Source: Cherax quadricarinatus (Eukaryota; Arthropoda; Malacostraca; Decapoda; Parastacidae). Taken from it: a stretch of 64,000 nucleotides of DNA. This document shows, piece after piece, positions 15,128-26,504 of this stretch. The stretch lies in the NCBI RefSeq assembly GCF_038502225.1, contig NC_091378.1:5162425-5226424 (forward strand), given 5' to 3'. The translations under genes were made by a program, and so were the position numbers. Positions within the stretch are counted from its first letter, which is position 1; every line of letters starts with the position of its first letter. The notes beneath the pieces are model-generated. The model was not told where the DNA came from. It ran no database searches and was given only the letters and a program-made list of their open reading frames with translations.

Positions 15128-15470
15128 TGACTTGATAAACTCTACATGCAGCGAGTCATGACTTGATAAACTCTACATGGAGCAAGACATGACTTGATAA
15201 ACTCTACATGGAGCAAGACATGACTTGATAAACTCTACATGGAGCAAGACATGACTTGATAAACTCTACATGGAGCAAGACATGACTTGATAAACTCTAT
15301 AGTAAAAAATGTAGTGATAGAGCTTCACACGTTGAAAAATAACGCTTTACGTAGAGCAAAAGTAATTAGATAAAGCTCTATACGGAGTGAAACATAGTTA
15401 TTAAAGTTCTACACTGAATGAAACATGACTTTATAAAGCCTTAGATCGACTGAAACATCACAAATCGCTG
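15128..15470 (+). repeat. Tandem array of hammerhead-like modules (31-36 bp)
   Basis: About six copies of a 31-bp unit (GACTTGATAAACTCTACATG plus GAGCAAGACAT) are followed by more diverged copies to about 15470. The later copies keep a fuller form: AGATAAAGCTCTATACGGAG followed by TGAAACAT, then a copy with GTTCTACACTGAATGAAACA. The paired halves change together (GCUCU with GGAGU, GUUC with GAAU, CUC with GAG). Each unit therefore looks like UUGAUAA, a hairpin, then GAAAC, the layout seen at 14979 and in the 418-bp unit. Confidence 0.8.
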
Positions 15471-15522
15471 ACCAAAGAGCAAAACGTTGCCCTGAGTAAA
15501 ACTTCCTTCCCAACCCTTCGCT

Positions 15523-15583
15523 ACAGACCGGGCCGCGGGGGCGTTGACCCCCGGAACTCTCTCCAGGTAAACTCTCCAGGTAA
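15523..15583 (+). mobile_element. LINE A 3'-tail fragment with duplicated terminus
   Basis: GACCGGGCCGCGGGGGCGTT, then GACCCCCGGAA and CTCTCCAGGTAAA match the LINE A terminus. The last 13 bases (CTCTCCAGGTAAA) occur twice in tandem, so the terminus itself tends to duplicate. Confidence 0.85.
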
Positions 15584-15905
15584 ACAACAGACAAGACATC
15601 GTACACAAACATCTGAGGTGTTAATTCTACAGCCTCCCACCAGAGGCGCCCAATATGCTTGCAAATACCGTAACATCTCGTCCAAGAGGAGTCCATCCTG
15701 GCAGCGCCGCGCCACCTGCGTCTCCCTGCGCCTTTTACGATCTCCCTCTGGTCGCTTAACGTCCAGAGATGGTCCAAACACAAAAGACTCGGGGAGAGGG
15801 AGCAAGCTATCTCCTACGTTTTATGCTGGCATAAAACTTATACTACATCCTCAATTCATCGCGAACCATCATGATGGATCACCTGTTGAAGGCATGCAAC
15901 AAATG
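15584..15905. other. Non-repetitive spacer, no gene recognised
   Basis: About 320 bp of mixed composition. A 94-99 codon frame exists on each strand but neither resembles a known protein, and the minus-strand frame runs into the LINE A tail. Confidence 0.4.
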
Positions 15906-16095
15906 ACACCAGCTTAGAGACGCAGCTGACACCAGATGAGAGACGCAGCTGACACCAGATGAGAGACGCAGCTGACACCAGCTCAGAGGCGCAGCCAACA
16001 CCAGCTGAGAGATGCAGCTAATAGCAGCTTAGAGTTGAAGCTAACACCAGCTGAGAGGCGCAGCTGACACCAGCTGAGAGGGGCAGCTGACAGCA
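15906..16095 (+). repeat. 23-bp tandem repeat (GACGCAGCTGACACCAG)
   Basis: About eight imperfect copies, each with GCAGCTGACACCAGMTGAGA. The copies are most alike at the left and diverge to the right (AGCTAATAGCAGC, GAAGCTAACACC). Confidence 0.9.
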
Positions 16096-16385
16096 CTCAT
16101 CTGGGAGCTCTCCCAAGCCTGGCTTGGCTTGGGGAGATGGTAGGGATGTAGCACGTCGCTGGGGAGAGGAAATAGGGAGGAGGAGGCGGTAGGCAGGGAG
16201 AGGGAGGGGAGTATTAAGGGAGGCAAAGAAGGGGAAACAGGAAGATGGATGCTGAAAGATGGGAGACGGGAAGTATGGTAATAGAAGGAAGAAGATGAGG
16301 ATGAAAAGGAGATATGAGGGAGAGGCAATAAAGATAGAGCGTTAGGAAATATGAAGAAAATTAGTCTTATTTGGGAGCACACAAC
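16096..16385. other. Purine-rich spacer
   Basis: A GGA/GAA-rich stretch leading into the 30-bp pyrimidine array. No gene recognised. Confidence 0.4.
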
Positions 16386-17850
16386 CCCCTCCCTTCCCTC
16401 TCTATCTATCTCCCTCCTCCTCCTTCTCTCTCTATCTATCTCCCTCCTCCTCCTTCCCTCTCTATCTATCTCCCTCCTCCTCCTTCCCTCTCTATCTATC
16501 TCCCTCCTCCTCCTTCCCTCTCTATCTATCTCCCTCCTCCTCCTTCCCTCTCTATCTATCTCCCTCCTCCTCCTTCCCTCTCTATCTATCTCCCTCCTCC
16601 TCCTTCCCTCTCTATCTATCTCCCTCCTCCTCCTTCTCTCTCTATCTATCTCCCTCCTCCTCCTTCCCTCTCTATCTATCTCCCTCCTCCTCCTTCTCTC
16701 TCTATCTATCTCCCTCCTCCTCCTTCCCTCTCTATCTATCTCCCTCCTCCTCCTTCTCTCTCTATCTATCTCCCTCCTCCTCCTTCCCTCTCTATCTATC
16801 ACCCTCCTCCTCCTTCTCTCTCTATCTATCTCCCTCCTCCTCCTTCCCTCTCTATCTATCTCCCTCCTCCTCCTTCTCTCTCTATCTATCTCCCTCCTCC
16901 TCCTTCCCTCTCTATCTATCTCCCTCCTCCTCCTTCCCTCTCTATCTATCTCTATCTATCTCCCTCCTCCTCCTTCCCTCTCTATCTATCTCCCTCCTCC
17001 TCCTTCCCTCTCTATCTATCTCCCTCCTCCTCCTTCCCTCTCTATCTATCTCCCTCCTCCTCCTTCCCTCTCTATCTATCTCCCTCCTCCTCCTTCCCTC
17101 TCTATCTATCTCCCTCCTCCTCCTTCCCTCTCTATCTATCTCCCTCCTCCTCCTTCCCTCTCTATCTATCTCCCTCCTCCTCCTTCCCTCTCTATCTATC
17201 TCCCTCCTCCTCCTTCCCTCTCTATCTATCTCCCTCCTCCTCCTTCCCTCTCTATCTATCTCCCTCCTCCTCCTTCCCTCTCTGTCTATCTCCCTCCTCC
17301 TCCTTCCCTCTCTATCTATCTCCCTCCTCCTCCTTCCCTCTCTATCTATCTCCCTCCTCCTCCTTCCCTCTCTATCTATCTCCCTCCTCCTCCTTCCCTC
17401 TCTATCTATCTCCCTCCTCCTCCTTCTCTCTCTATCTATCTCCCTCCTCCTCCTTCCCTCTCTATCTATCTCCCTCCTCCTCCTTCCCTCTCTATCTATC
17501 TCCCTCCTCCTCCTTCCCTCTCTATCTATCTCCCTCCTCCTCCTTCCCTCTCTATCTATCTCCCTCCTCCTCCTTCCCTCTCTATCTATCTCCCTCCTCC
17601 TCCTTCCCTCTCTATCTATCTCCCTCCTCCTCCTTCCCTCTCTGTCTATCTCCCTCCTCCTCCTTCCCTCTCTATCTATCTCCCTCCTCCTCCTTCCCTC
17701 TCTATCTATCTCCCTCCTCCTCCTTCTCTCTCTATCTATCTCCCTCCTCCTCCTTCCCTCTCTATCTATCTCCCTCCTCCTCCTTCCCTCTCTATCTATC
17801 TCCCTCCTCCTCCTTCCCTCTCTCTCCCTCCCTCTCTCTATCTCTCTCTC
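16386..17850 (+). repeat. 30-bp pyrimidine minisatellite, about 49 copies
   Basis: A highly regular unit of TCTATCTATCTCCCTCCTCC followed by TCCTTCCCTC. An extra TCTATCTATC is inserted once near 16945. Between about 16400 and 16880 copies alternate between CTTCCCTC and CTTCTCTC, suggesting a 60-bp higher-order unit there. Because 30 is a multiple of three, long frames stay open on both strands (Leu/Ser/Tyr/Pro repeats on plus, Arg/Glu repeats on minus). Strong strand asymmetry of polypyrimidine could favour triplex formation. Confidence 0.96.
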
Positions 17851-18592
17851 AGGATCTAATCTTCCACAGCATTACTATATTGATGGAGGGAGCGCCAAAC
17901 CCGTGGGGGCCACACAGCTCTTGTTGCATGCGAGGTAATCATGTCTGATCCCCGGAAGAAGAGGGTAGTTCCAGTTCCCTGGATCAGGAGCCGCTTCAAG
18001 TCATGACCTTGAATAAAACCAATAATACATCTCGACATCACTGATGCTCCTGTGTCTTCTCACTGGGACGAGGGGAGAAGAGGGGAGAGAAAGAGGGGAG
18101 ATTATCAGGGGGAGGGGAAAGAACAGAAGGGGGGAGAAAGGGGTCACACGGGTTCCTGATTCCCTCTTAATGACCTTTCGATTTTTATAGCTGGCTTCTG
18201 CAGAGTGAGGAACCTCCCCTCACAGGTCGTCCCTGGGTCGTGTTTACGACCTCGCTGCCTCATTACACGAGGCGCTAAACCCGCCTGGGGTCATTCAAGG
18301 GGTGGTGGTGGGGGGCTCAATCCCCCGTACACCGGGGGGCTGGGTTGTTGAAAGGTTGAAAAACTTCCCACTACATGATGGGTCATTATTGTTGCCTGTC
18401 ATCTGTGACAAGCGGACTGTAATACCTAAAAAATGGTCCAAGACCACTTTAATACCTAAAAGGGGGCTCAAGACCACTTTAATACCACCGTGTAGAGCTT
18501 TAGAGCCTTGTTTTCCTCTCTGAAAAGCTTTATCAAGACTTTCTCTTTGTAAAGCTTTGTCAAGTTTTATTTGGCCCTAAGCAGATCTTTAT
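17851..18592. other. Low-repeat region, no gene recognised
   Basis: Mixed sequence with a G-rich purine tract at about 18065-18140 and a small duplicated element near 18420-18485 (ACTTTAATACC repeated). No frame resembles a known protein, and no tRNA-like fold was evident by eye. Confidence 0.4.
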
Positions 18593-18815
18593 CATGACTT
18601 GATAAAGCTCTACTGACTTGATAAAGCTCTGTTAGACCTGATAAAGCTCTGTCAGACCTGATAAAGCTCTATTAGAAATGATTAAAGCTCTGTTAGACCT
18701 GATAAACTCTATTAGACCTGATAAAGCTCTGTTAGACCTGATAAACTCTGTTAGACCTAATAAAGCTCTGTTAGACCTGATAAAGCTTTATTGGATCCGA
18801 TAAAGCTCCACTAAG
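18593..18815 (+). repeat. 20-bp tandem repeat CCTGATAAAGCTCTGTTAGA
   Basis: About ten copies of a 20-bp unit with small deletions. Each begins with CTGATAAAGCTCT, the same core and stem II 5' strand seen in the hammerhead-like modules. The second half is replaced by GTTAGA, which still allows a TCT/AGA mini-hairpin. The GAAAC half is missing. It looks like amplification of the left half of that motif. Confidence 0.88.
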
Positions 18816-18840
18816 ATAATGTTGTGTAACTTGGTTCTTA

Positions 18841-19370
18841 CACACACACAGACACACACACACACAAACAGACACAGACACACACAAACAGACACACACA
18901 CACACAAACAGACACACACACACACAAACAGACACACACACACACAAACAGACACAGACACACACAAACAGACACAGACACACACAAACAGACACAGACA
19001 CACACAAACAGACACAGACACACACAAACAGACACAGACACACACAAACAGACACACACACACACAAACAGACACACACACACACAAACAGACACACACA
19101 CACACAAACAGACACAGACACACACAAACAGACACAGACACACACAAACAGACACACACACACACAAACAGACACAGACACACACAAACAGACACACACA
19201 CACACACACAAACAGACACACACACACACAAACAGACACAGACACACACAAACAGACACAGACACACACAAACAGACACAGACACACACAAACAGACACA
19301 CACACACACAAACAGACACAGACACACACAAACAGACACACACACACACAAACAGACACAGACACACACA
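18841..19370 (+). repeat. 20-bp CA-rich array (AAACAGACACASACACACAC)
   Basis: About 26 copies of a 20-bp unit ACACACACAAACAGACACAV, with a single alternating C/G position. It ends 15 bp before the breakpoint of the inverted duplication at 19386. Confidence 0.95.
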
Positions 19371-19385
19371 GGAAAAATGTCAGCA

Positions 19386-22300
19386 TGTGGGAAGAAAGTC
19401 AGAGATAGGAATGACAGTCTCTAGCTGGGAAGGAAAGATAATGGGTGGAAAGATGCCAAGAAAAAAATGTCAGCATGTGGGAAGAAAGTGTTTGGTGTGG
19501 AGGGTAATAACTGAGTCCTGAACCCCACCTCATTTATTATTCAGTTGACATATTTTGCTTTAATATTTAACATTATTAACCAAGTAACTTCAGCGCAAAG
19601 TTGAGCGAGTTTGGTCCTTCTTATCTTAACTGCTGAGGCAACTGTATTCAAATGAGCGCATCCTGCCTCCTCGTGTGTCCCCCTCCTCAGCCTCCTGTGT
19701 CCCCTCCTCAGTCTCCTGTGTCCCCCTCCTCAGTCTCCTGTGTCCCCTCCTCAGCGTCCTACCTCCTTTTGTGTCCCCTCCTCAGCCTCCTGCCTCCTTT
19801 TGTGTCCCATCCTCAGTCTTCTGCTTCCTCCTGTGTCCCCTCCTCAGCCTCCTGCCTCCTCCTGTGTCCCCTCCTCAGCCTCCTGTGTCTCCTCCTCAGC
19901 CTCCTACCTCCTTTTGTGTCCCCTCCTCAGCCTCCTGTGTCTCCTCCTCAGTCTCCTGTGTCCCCTCCTCAGCGTCCTGTGTCCCCTCCTCAGTCTCCTG
20001 TGTCCCCTCCTCAGCCTCCTGTGTCCCCTCCTCAGTCTCCTGTGTCCCCTCCTCAGCCTCCTGTGTCCCCTCCTCAGTCTCCTGTGTCCCCTCCTCAGCC
20101 TCCTGTGTCCCCCTCCTCAGCCTCCTGTGTCCCCTCCTCAGTCTCCTGTGTCCCCTCCTCAGCCTCCTGTGTCCCCTCCTCAGTCTCCTGTGTCCCCTCC
20201 TCAGCCTCCTGCCTCCTCCTGTGTCCCCTCCTCAGCCTCCTGCCTCCTCCTGTGTCCCCTCCTCAGCCTCCTGTGTCCCCTCCTCAGCCTCCTACCTCCT
20301 TTTGTGTCCCCTCCTCAGCCTCCTGCCTCCTCCTGTGTCCCATCCTCAGTCTTCTGCTTCCTCCTGTGTCCCCTCCTCAGCCTCCTGCCTCCTCCTGTGT
20401 CCCCTCCTCAGCCTCCTGTGTCCCCTCCTCAGCCTCCTACCTCCTTTTGTGTCCCCTCCTCAGCCTCCTGCCTCCTTTCGTGTCCCATCCTCAGTCTTCT
20501 GCTTCCTCCTGTGTCCCCCTCCTCAGCCTCCTGCCTCCTCCTGTGTCCCCCTCCTCAGCCTCCTGTGTCCCCTCCTCAGCCTCCTACCTCCTTTTGTGTC
20601 CCCTCCTCAGCCTCCTGTGTCTCCTCCTCAGCCTCCTACCTCCTTTTGTGTCCCCTCCTCAGCCTCCTGTGTCTCCTCCTCAGCCTCCTACCTCCTTTTG
20701 TGTCCCCTCCTCAGCCTCCTGTGTCCCCTCCTCAGCCTCCTACCTCCTTTTGTGTCCCCTCCTCAGCCTCCTGTGTCTCCTCCTCAGCCTCCTACCTCCT
20801 TTTGTGTCCCCTCCTCAGCCTCCTGCCTCCTTTTGTGTCCCATCCTCAGTCTTCTGCTTCCTCCTGTGTCCCCTCCTCAGCCTCCTACCTCCTTTTGTGT
20901 CCCATCCTCAGCCTCCTGTGTCCCCTCCTCAGCCTCTTGTCCCCCTCCTCAGCCTCCTACATCCTTTTGTGTCCCCTCCTCAGCCTCCTGCCTCCTCCTG
21001 TGTCCCCTCAGTCTTCTGCTTCCTCCTTGTCCCCTCCTCAGCTTCCTGTGTCTCCTCATCAGCCTCCTGCCTCTTCCTGTGTCCCCCTCCTTAGCCTCCT
21101 GCGTCCCCTCCACAGCTTCCTGCCTCCTCCTGTGTCCCCTCCTCAGTCTTCTGCTTCCTCCTGTGTCCCCTCCTCTGCCTCCTGTGTGCCCGTCACAGCC
21201 TCATGCCTCTTCCTGTGTCCCCTCCTCAGCCTCCTACCTCCTTTTGTGCCCCCTCCTCAGCCTCCTGCCTCGTCCTGTGTACCCTCCTCAGCGTTCTGCT
21301 TCCTCCTGTGTCCCCTCGTCAGCCTCCTGTGTCCTGTCCTCAGCCTCCTGCCTCCTCTTGTGTCCCCTCCTCAGCCTCCTGCCTCCTTCCTGTGTCCCCT
21401 CCTCAGCCTCCTGCTTCCTCCTGTGTCACGTCCTCAGCCTCCTGCCTCCTCCTGTGTCCCCTCCTCAGCCTCCTGTGTCCCGTCCTCAGCCTCCTGTGTC
21501 CCGTCCTCAGCCTCCTTCCTCCTCCTGTGTCCCCTCCTCAGCCTCGTGCCTCCTCCTGTGTCCCCTCCTCAGCCTCCTGCCTCCTCCTGTGTCCCCTCCT
21601 CAGCCTCCTGCCTTCTCCTATGGTCCCCTCCTCAGCCTCCTGCCTTCTCCTATGTCCCCTCCTCAGCCTCCTTCCTCCTCCTGTGTCCCCTCCTCAGCCG
21701 CCTGCCTCCTCCTGTGTCCCCTCCTAAGCCTCCTGCCTTCTCCTATGTCCCCTCCTCAGCCTCTTGCTTCCTCCTGTGTCCCCTCCTCAGCCTCCTCCTG
21801 TGTCCCCTCCTTAGCCTCCTGCCTTCTCCTGTCCCCTCCTTAGCCTCCTGCCTCCTCCTGTGTCCCCTCCTCAGCCTCCTGCCTTCTCCTTTGTCCCCTC
21901 CTCAGCCTCCTGCCTCCTCCTGTGTCCCCTCCTCAGCCTCTTGCCTCCTCCTGTGTCCCCTCCTCAGCCTCCTCCTGTGTCCCCTCCTTAGCCTCCTGCC
22001 TTCTCCTGTCCCCTCCTTAGCCTCCTGCCTCCTGCCTCCTCCTGTGTCCCCTCCTCAGCCTCCTGCCTCCTCCTGTGTCCCCTCCTCAGCCTCTTGCCTC
22101 CTCCTGTGTCCCCTCCTCAGCCTCCTGCCTCCTCCTGTGTCTCCTCCTCAGCCTCCTGCCTCCTCCTGTGTCCCGTCCTCAGCCTCCTGCCTCCTCCTAT
22201 GTCCCCTCCTCAGCCTCCTGTGTCCCGTCCTCAGCCTCCTTCCTCCTCCTGTGTCCCCTCCTCAGCCTCCTGCCTTCTCCTATGTCCCCTCCTCAGCCTC

Positions 22301-24327
22301 TTGCCTCCTCCTGTGTCCCCGCCTCAGCCTCCTGCCTCCTCCTGTGTCTCCTCCTCAGCCTCCTGCCTCCTCCTGTGTCCCGTCCTCAGCCTCCTGCCTC
22401 CTCCTATGTCCCCTCCTCAGCCTCTTGCCTCCTCCTGTGTCCCCTCCTCAGCCTCCTGCCTCCTCCTGTGTCCCCTCCTCAGCCTCCTGCCTTCTCCTAT
22501 GTCCCCTCCTCAGCCTTCTGCCTTCTCCTATGTCCCCTCCTCAGCCTCCTGCCTTCTCCTATGTCCCCTCCTCAGCCTTCTGCCTTCTCCTATGTCCCCT
22601 CCTCAGCCTCCTGCCTCCTCCTGTGTCCCCTCCTCAGCCGCCTGCCTCCTCCTATGTCCCCTCCTCAGCCTCCTGCCTCCTCCTGTGTCCCCTCCTCAGC
22701 CGCCTGCCTCCTCCTGTGTCCCCTCCTCAGCCGCCTGCCTCCTCCTGTGTCCCGTCCTCAGCCTCCTGCCTTCTCCTATGTCCCCTCCTCAGCCTCTTGC
22801 CTCCTCCTGTGTCCCCTCCTCAGCCTCCTCCTGTGTCCCCTCCTCAGCCTCCTGCCTTCTCCTATGTCCCCTTCTCAGCCTCCTGCCTCCTCCTGTGTCC
22901 CCTCCTCAGCCTCCTGCCTTCTCCTGTGTCCCCTCCTCAGCCTCCTGCCTCCTCCTGTGTCCCCTCCTCAGCCTCCTGCCTCCTCCTGTGTCCCCTCCTC
23001 AGCCTCCTGCCTTCTCCTGTGTCCCCTCCTCAGCATCCTGCCTCCTCCTGTGTCCCCTCCTCAGCCTCCTGCCTTCTCCTATGTCCCCTCCTCAGCCTCC
23101 TGCCTCTTCCTGTGTCCCCTCCTCAGCCTACTGCCTCCTCCTGTGTCCCCTCCCCAGCCTCTTGCTTCCTCCTGTGTCCCCTCCTCAGCCTCCTGCCTTC
23201 TCCTATGTCCCCTTCTCAGCCTCCTGCCTCCTCCTGTGTCCCCTCCTCAGCCTCCTGCCTTCTCCTGTGTCCCCTCCTCAGCCTCCTGCCTCCTCCTGTG
23301 TCCCCTCCTCAGCCTCCTGCCTCCTCCTGTGTCCCCTCCTCATCCTCTTGCCTCCTCCTGTGTCCCCTCCTCAGCCTCCTGCCTCCTCCTGTGTCCCCTC
23401 CTCATCCTCTTGCCTCCTCCTGTGTCCCCTCCTCAGCCTCCTGCCTTCTCCTATGTCCCCTCCTCAGCCTCCTGCCTCTTCCTGTGTCCCCTCCTCATCC
23501 TCTTGCCTCCTCCTGTGTCCCCTCCCCAGCCTCTTGCTTCCTCTTATGTCCCCTCCTCAGCCTCCTGCCTCCTCCTGTGTCCCCTCCTCAGCCTCCTGCC
23601 TCCTCCTGTGTCCCCTCCTCAGCCTCTTGCTTCCTCCTGTGTCCCCTCCTCAGCCTCCTGCCTTCTCCTATGTCCCCTCGTCAGCCTCCTGCCTCCTCCT
23701 CAGCCTCCTGCTTCCTTTTAAGCTTCCTGCCTCATCCCCAACATCTTGCCTCCTACTTCTGCCTTATAGTCCCACTCGTTTTCTTTTACCTTCCTTCTCC
23801 TGCTCCTCCTCATCCTCTTCTGTTATATTCACAGGTATCAATTCCAGGCTTGTTGCGTCTAGTCGTAACCAAAGTCAGTAATATACCCAGCAAGCTGACA
23901 ACAAAAGAGGAAGACAAACACAAACGGGGGTAGAGTTATTCTATATCAGTGTATTCCTTCACCACTCTGTACAATATTTACACGATTAAGTTAGCAGTAT
24001 GTACAATATTTACGTGGTTAAGTTAGCAGTGTAACTCACAACATGAGTGGAATGGACCAGCATATGCGAGTGTCTCCCACACAACCAGGTAGGCAGGTGT
24101 GTCGTCACCTTGAGTGAGGAGCTGGTTCTTACAATCTTGGTGGGTTGAACTTGGCAGTTGAAACAACAGTTAGGGAGGGGGAGAAAGGGGGGGTTAAGAG
24201 GAAGGGACCCAGGAGCTTTGGTTCTATCTCTGCAAGGATAAATAGGTGATACACACACACCCACACCCACACACACACACACACACACAAGCCAAGTTTC
24301 TATCGACAAGTGTCTTCAACAAATAGT
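19386..24327 (-). repeat. Right arm of the large inverted duplication
   Basis: The reverse complement of 1-1319, with the internal minisatellite enlarged about ninefold. The unique flanks (19386-19660 and about 23735-24240) match the left arm with few substitutions or short indels. At the inner edge the sequence AAAAATGTCAGCATGTGGGA occurs twice, at about 19374 and 19463, so the breakpoint sits at a short direct repeat. Confidence 0.9.
19663..23730 (+). repeat. CCTCCTGTGTCCCCTCCTCAG minisatellite, expanded allele
   Basis: About 4.1 kb of imperfect units made of CTGTGTCCCCTCCTCAGCCT, with inserted CTCCTGC, CTACCTCCTTTTGTG or TTCTCCTATG blocks. The left third carries the TTTTGTGTCCC and CTTCTGCTTCC variants that make up nearly all of the short arm. 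The right two thirds are dominated by CTCCTGCCTCCTCCTGTG and TTCTCCTATGTCC. A frame of about 1,400 codons (19740-23933) and several others are stop-free artefacts. Confidence 0.95.
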
Positions 24328-24360
24328 AACTATACACACACACACACACACACACACACG
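24241..24360. repeat. Two (CA)n microsatellites
   Basis: (CA)n at about 24246-24289, interrupted by CCC, and again at about 24333-24359. The first is the counterpart of the (TG)n at 41-66. Confidence 0.9.
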
Positions 24361-24683
24361 TTACACAGTTGCACACACATGTACACATATAACACAGAAT
24401 GTTGCACATGCATGAAACTAGACTGCTGCACAGACACACATGTACACACAAGCCAGACATTACTACAAACATACATGAATATACAAGCCACGGATTGTTT
24501 CACACACATGTACACAAATACCATTGATTGATCCACGCACACATGTATACATTAGTCATATTTATTCACACACATGTACACACAAACTACATATTGTTCC
24601 ACACATACAGATACACATAAGGGACATATTTATTCACCCAAATATACACAAAAACACACACTTATCCACGCACATATAGCAGG
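24361..24683. repeat. Degenerate CACATGTACACA-rich tract
   Basis: Six or more copies of ACACATGTACACA or close variants spaced roughly 45-60 bp apart, separated by TTGC/CACAG-type spacers. It looks like a decayed tandem repeat, and no gene is visible. Confidence 0.6.
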
Positions 24684-24766
24684 AAGAATAACCTAGTAGC
24701 AAGCAGTGAAGACGCGGTGCCAGGAGTTGTGACTCGACCCCTGCAAACACAACTAAGTGAGTACAC
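24684..24766 (+). mobile_element. LINE B 3'-tail fragment
   Basis: AGGAAGAATAACCTAGTAG, then CAGTGAAGACGCGGTGCCAG and CTCGACCCCTGCAAACACAA, ending AAGTGAGTAC next to (AC)n. It is more diverged from the other tails than most (GACGCGGTG for GAGGCGGGG). Confidence 0.85.
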
Positions 24767-24962
24767 ACACACAAGACATCTGTGTACTCACCAATTCGGC
24801 TTTAAGAGGAACGAGAATTTTGATTTTTAAATAGGCTGTAAATGGTATGTGAACTGGCTCAGTGGAGGAATATGTGGAGGTTAAACATGGAGTGAATAAT
24901 TGTGAGAACGTACATGTGGTGGAGATAAAGAGGATAGATGAAATGGGACGATTTTGATCTTT

Positions 24963-26010
24963 TGGAATTGTGTAAGGAATGGGATGCACTGAGAATTGTG
25001 TAAAGGATGGGATGTACTGGGAATTGTGTAAGGGATGGGATGTACTGAGAATTGTGTAAAGGATGGGATGCACTGAGAATTGTGTATGGGATGGGATGTA
25101 CTGAGAATTGTGTAAGGAATGGGATGCACTGAGAATTGTGTAAAGGATGGGATGTACTGATAATTGTGTAAAGGATGGGATGTACTGAGAATTGTGTAAA
25201 GGATGGGATGCACTGAGAATTGTGTAAAGGATGGGATGTACTGATAATTGTGTAAAGGATGGGATGTACTGAGAATTGTGTAAAGGATGGGATGTACTGG
25301 GAATTGTGTAAGGAATGGGATGCACTGAGAATTGTGTAAAGGATGGGATGTACTGGGAATTGTGTATGGGATGGGATGTACTGAGAATTGTGTAAGGAAT
25401 GGGATGCACTGAGAATTGTGTAAAGGATGGGATGTACTGATAATTGTGTAAAGGATGGGATGTACTGAGAATTGTGTAAAGGATGGGATGCACTGAGAAT
25501 TGTGTAAAGGATGGGATGTACTGATAATTGTGTAAAGGATGGGATGTACTGAGAATTGTGTAAAGGATGGGATGTACTGGGAATTGTGTAAGGAATGGGA
25601 TGCACTGAGAATTGTGTAAAGGATGGGATGTACTGGGAATTGTGTAAAGGATGGGATGTACTGATAATTGTGTAAGGAATGGGATGCACTGAGAATTGTG
25701 TAAAGGATGGGATGTACTGGGAATTGTGTAAAGGATGGGATGTACTGAGAATTGTGTAAAGGATGGGATGTACTGGGAATTGTGTATGGGATGGCATCTA
25801 CTGGGAATTGTGTAAAGGATGGGATGTACTGAGAATTGTGTAAAGGATGGGATGTACTGGGAATTGTGTAAGGGATGGGATGAACTGAGAATTGTGTAAA
25901 GGATGGGATGTACTGGGAATTGTGTAAGGGATGGCATCTACTGGGAATTGTGTAAGGGATGGGATCTACTGGAAATTGTGTAAGGAATGGGATCTACCGA
26001 GAATTGTATA
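24963..26010 (-). repeat. 28-bp tandem array, about 37 copies
   Basis: The unit is GAATTGTGTAAAGGATGGGA plus TGTACTGA, 28 bp. Variants (TGCACTGA, TACTGATA, TACTGGGA, AAGGAATGG) recur in the same order in blocks of several units, for example 25085-25330 and 25385-25600, so there is a higher-order period of roughly 290 bp. Copies decay right of 25960. The minus strand is open over about 390 codons, a His/Pro/Ile/Thr repeat without protein character. Confidence 0.95.
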
Positions 26011-26062
26011 AGTAATGGGATTACTAAATTTATAAGAAATGGGATCTTTCGGAAATTTCGTA

Positions 26063-26160
26063 TGTAATAGGACCACCAACATTACTATCACCACCACCAT
26101 CACTACCACTATTACGAATACTATCACCATCACCACCACCACGAACACTATCACCACCAG
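26063..26160. repeat. ACC/ATC trinucleotide-rich tract
   Basis: An imperfect mix of ACC, ATC, ACT and ACG triplets. Confidence 0.85.
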
Positions 26161-26504
26161 AGAGCCTTGTGCTTTTCTATCCTCGCCTCACAGATACAGA
26201 CAGCGCACGATAGTCTTTAATCGATCAGCAGACAGTTCTACTCAGCAGACTGCCTCGTTGAAGCCTTTTAAAAGGCCTCGTCTATTCGTTTCGCCCATGT
26301 ACAACCATTATCTACTACTACTATCACCACTACTACCACCATCTGTAGACAGTAATTCTCAACAGCTGGCAACAAATGAGGCTTTTTATTAAGCTGTCAA
26401 CGATGACGAGAATTTTCATTACTGTGGGATTGAATTTAGAGGATTAGATTTTATTAAGGAGGAGGAGGAGGAGTTGAGGCTGATCAGAGGCTTCTCTCCT
26501 ACAC
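26161..26504. other. Non-repetitive spacer, no gene recognised
   Basis: About 340 bp with a short ACTACTACT triplet run near 26310 and no persuasive frame. The sequence CGTTTCGCCCATGTAC near 26288 resembles one half of the GCGAAACGT motif, but the rest of the fold is absent. Confidence 0.4.

Noticed and set aside
19652..23933. Cys/Pro/Ser-rich frames up to about 1,400 codons
   Set aside because: Repeat translation of the CTGTGTCCCCTCCTCAG array; the frame length differs ninefold between the two arms, as expected for a minisatellite.
26285..26305. Additional hammerhead-like site (CGTTTCGCCCATG)
   Set aside because: Only the GGGCGAAACG half is present on the minus strand; no core YUGAUGA or stem I partner at the expected distance.
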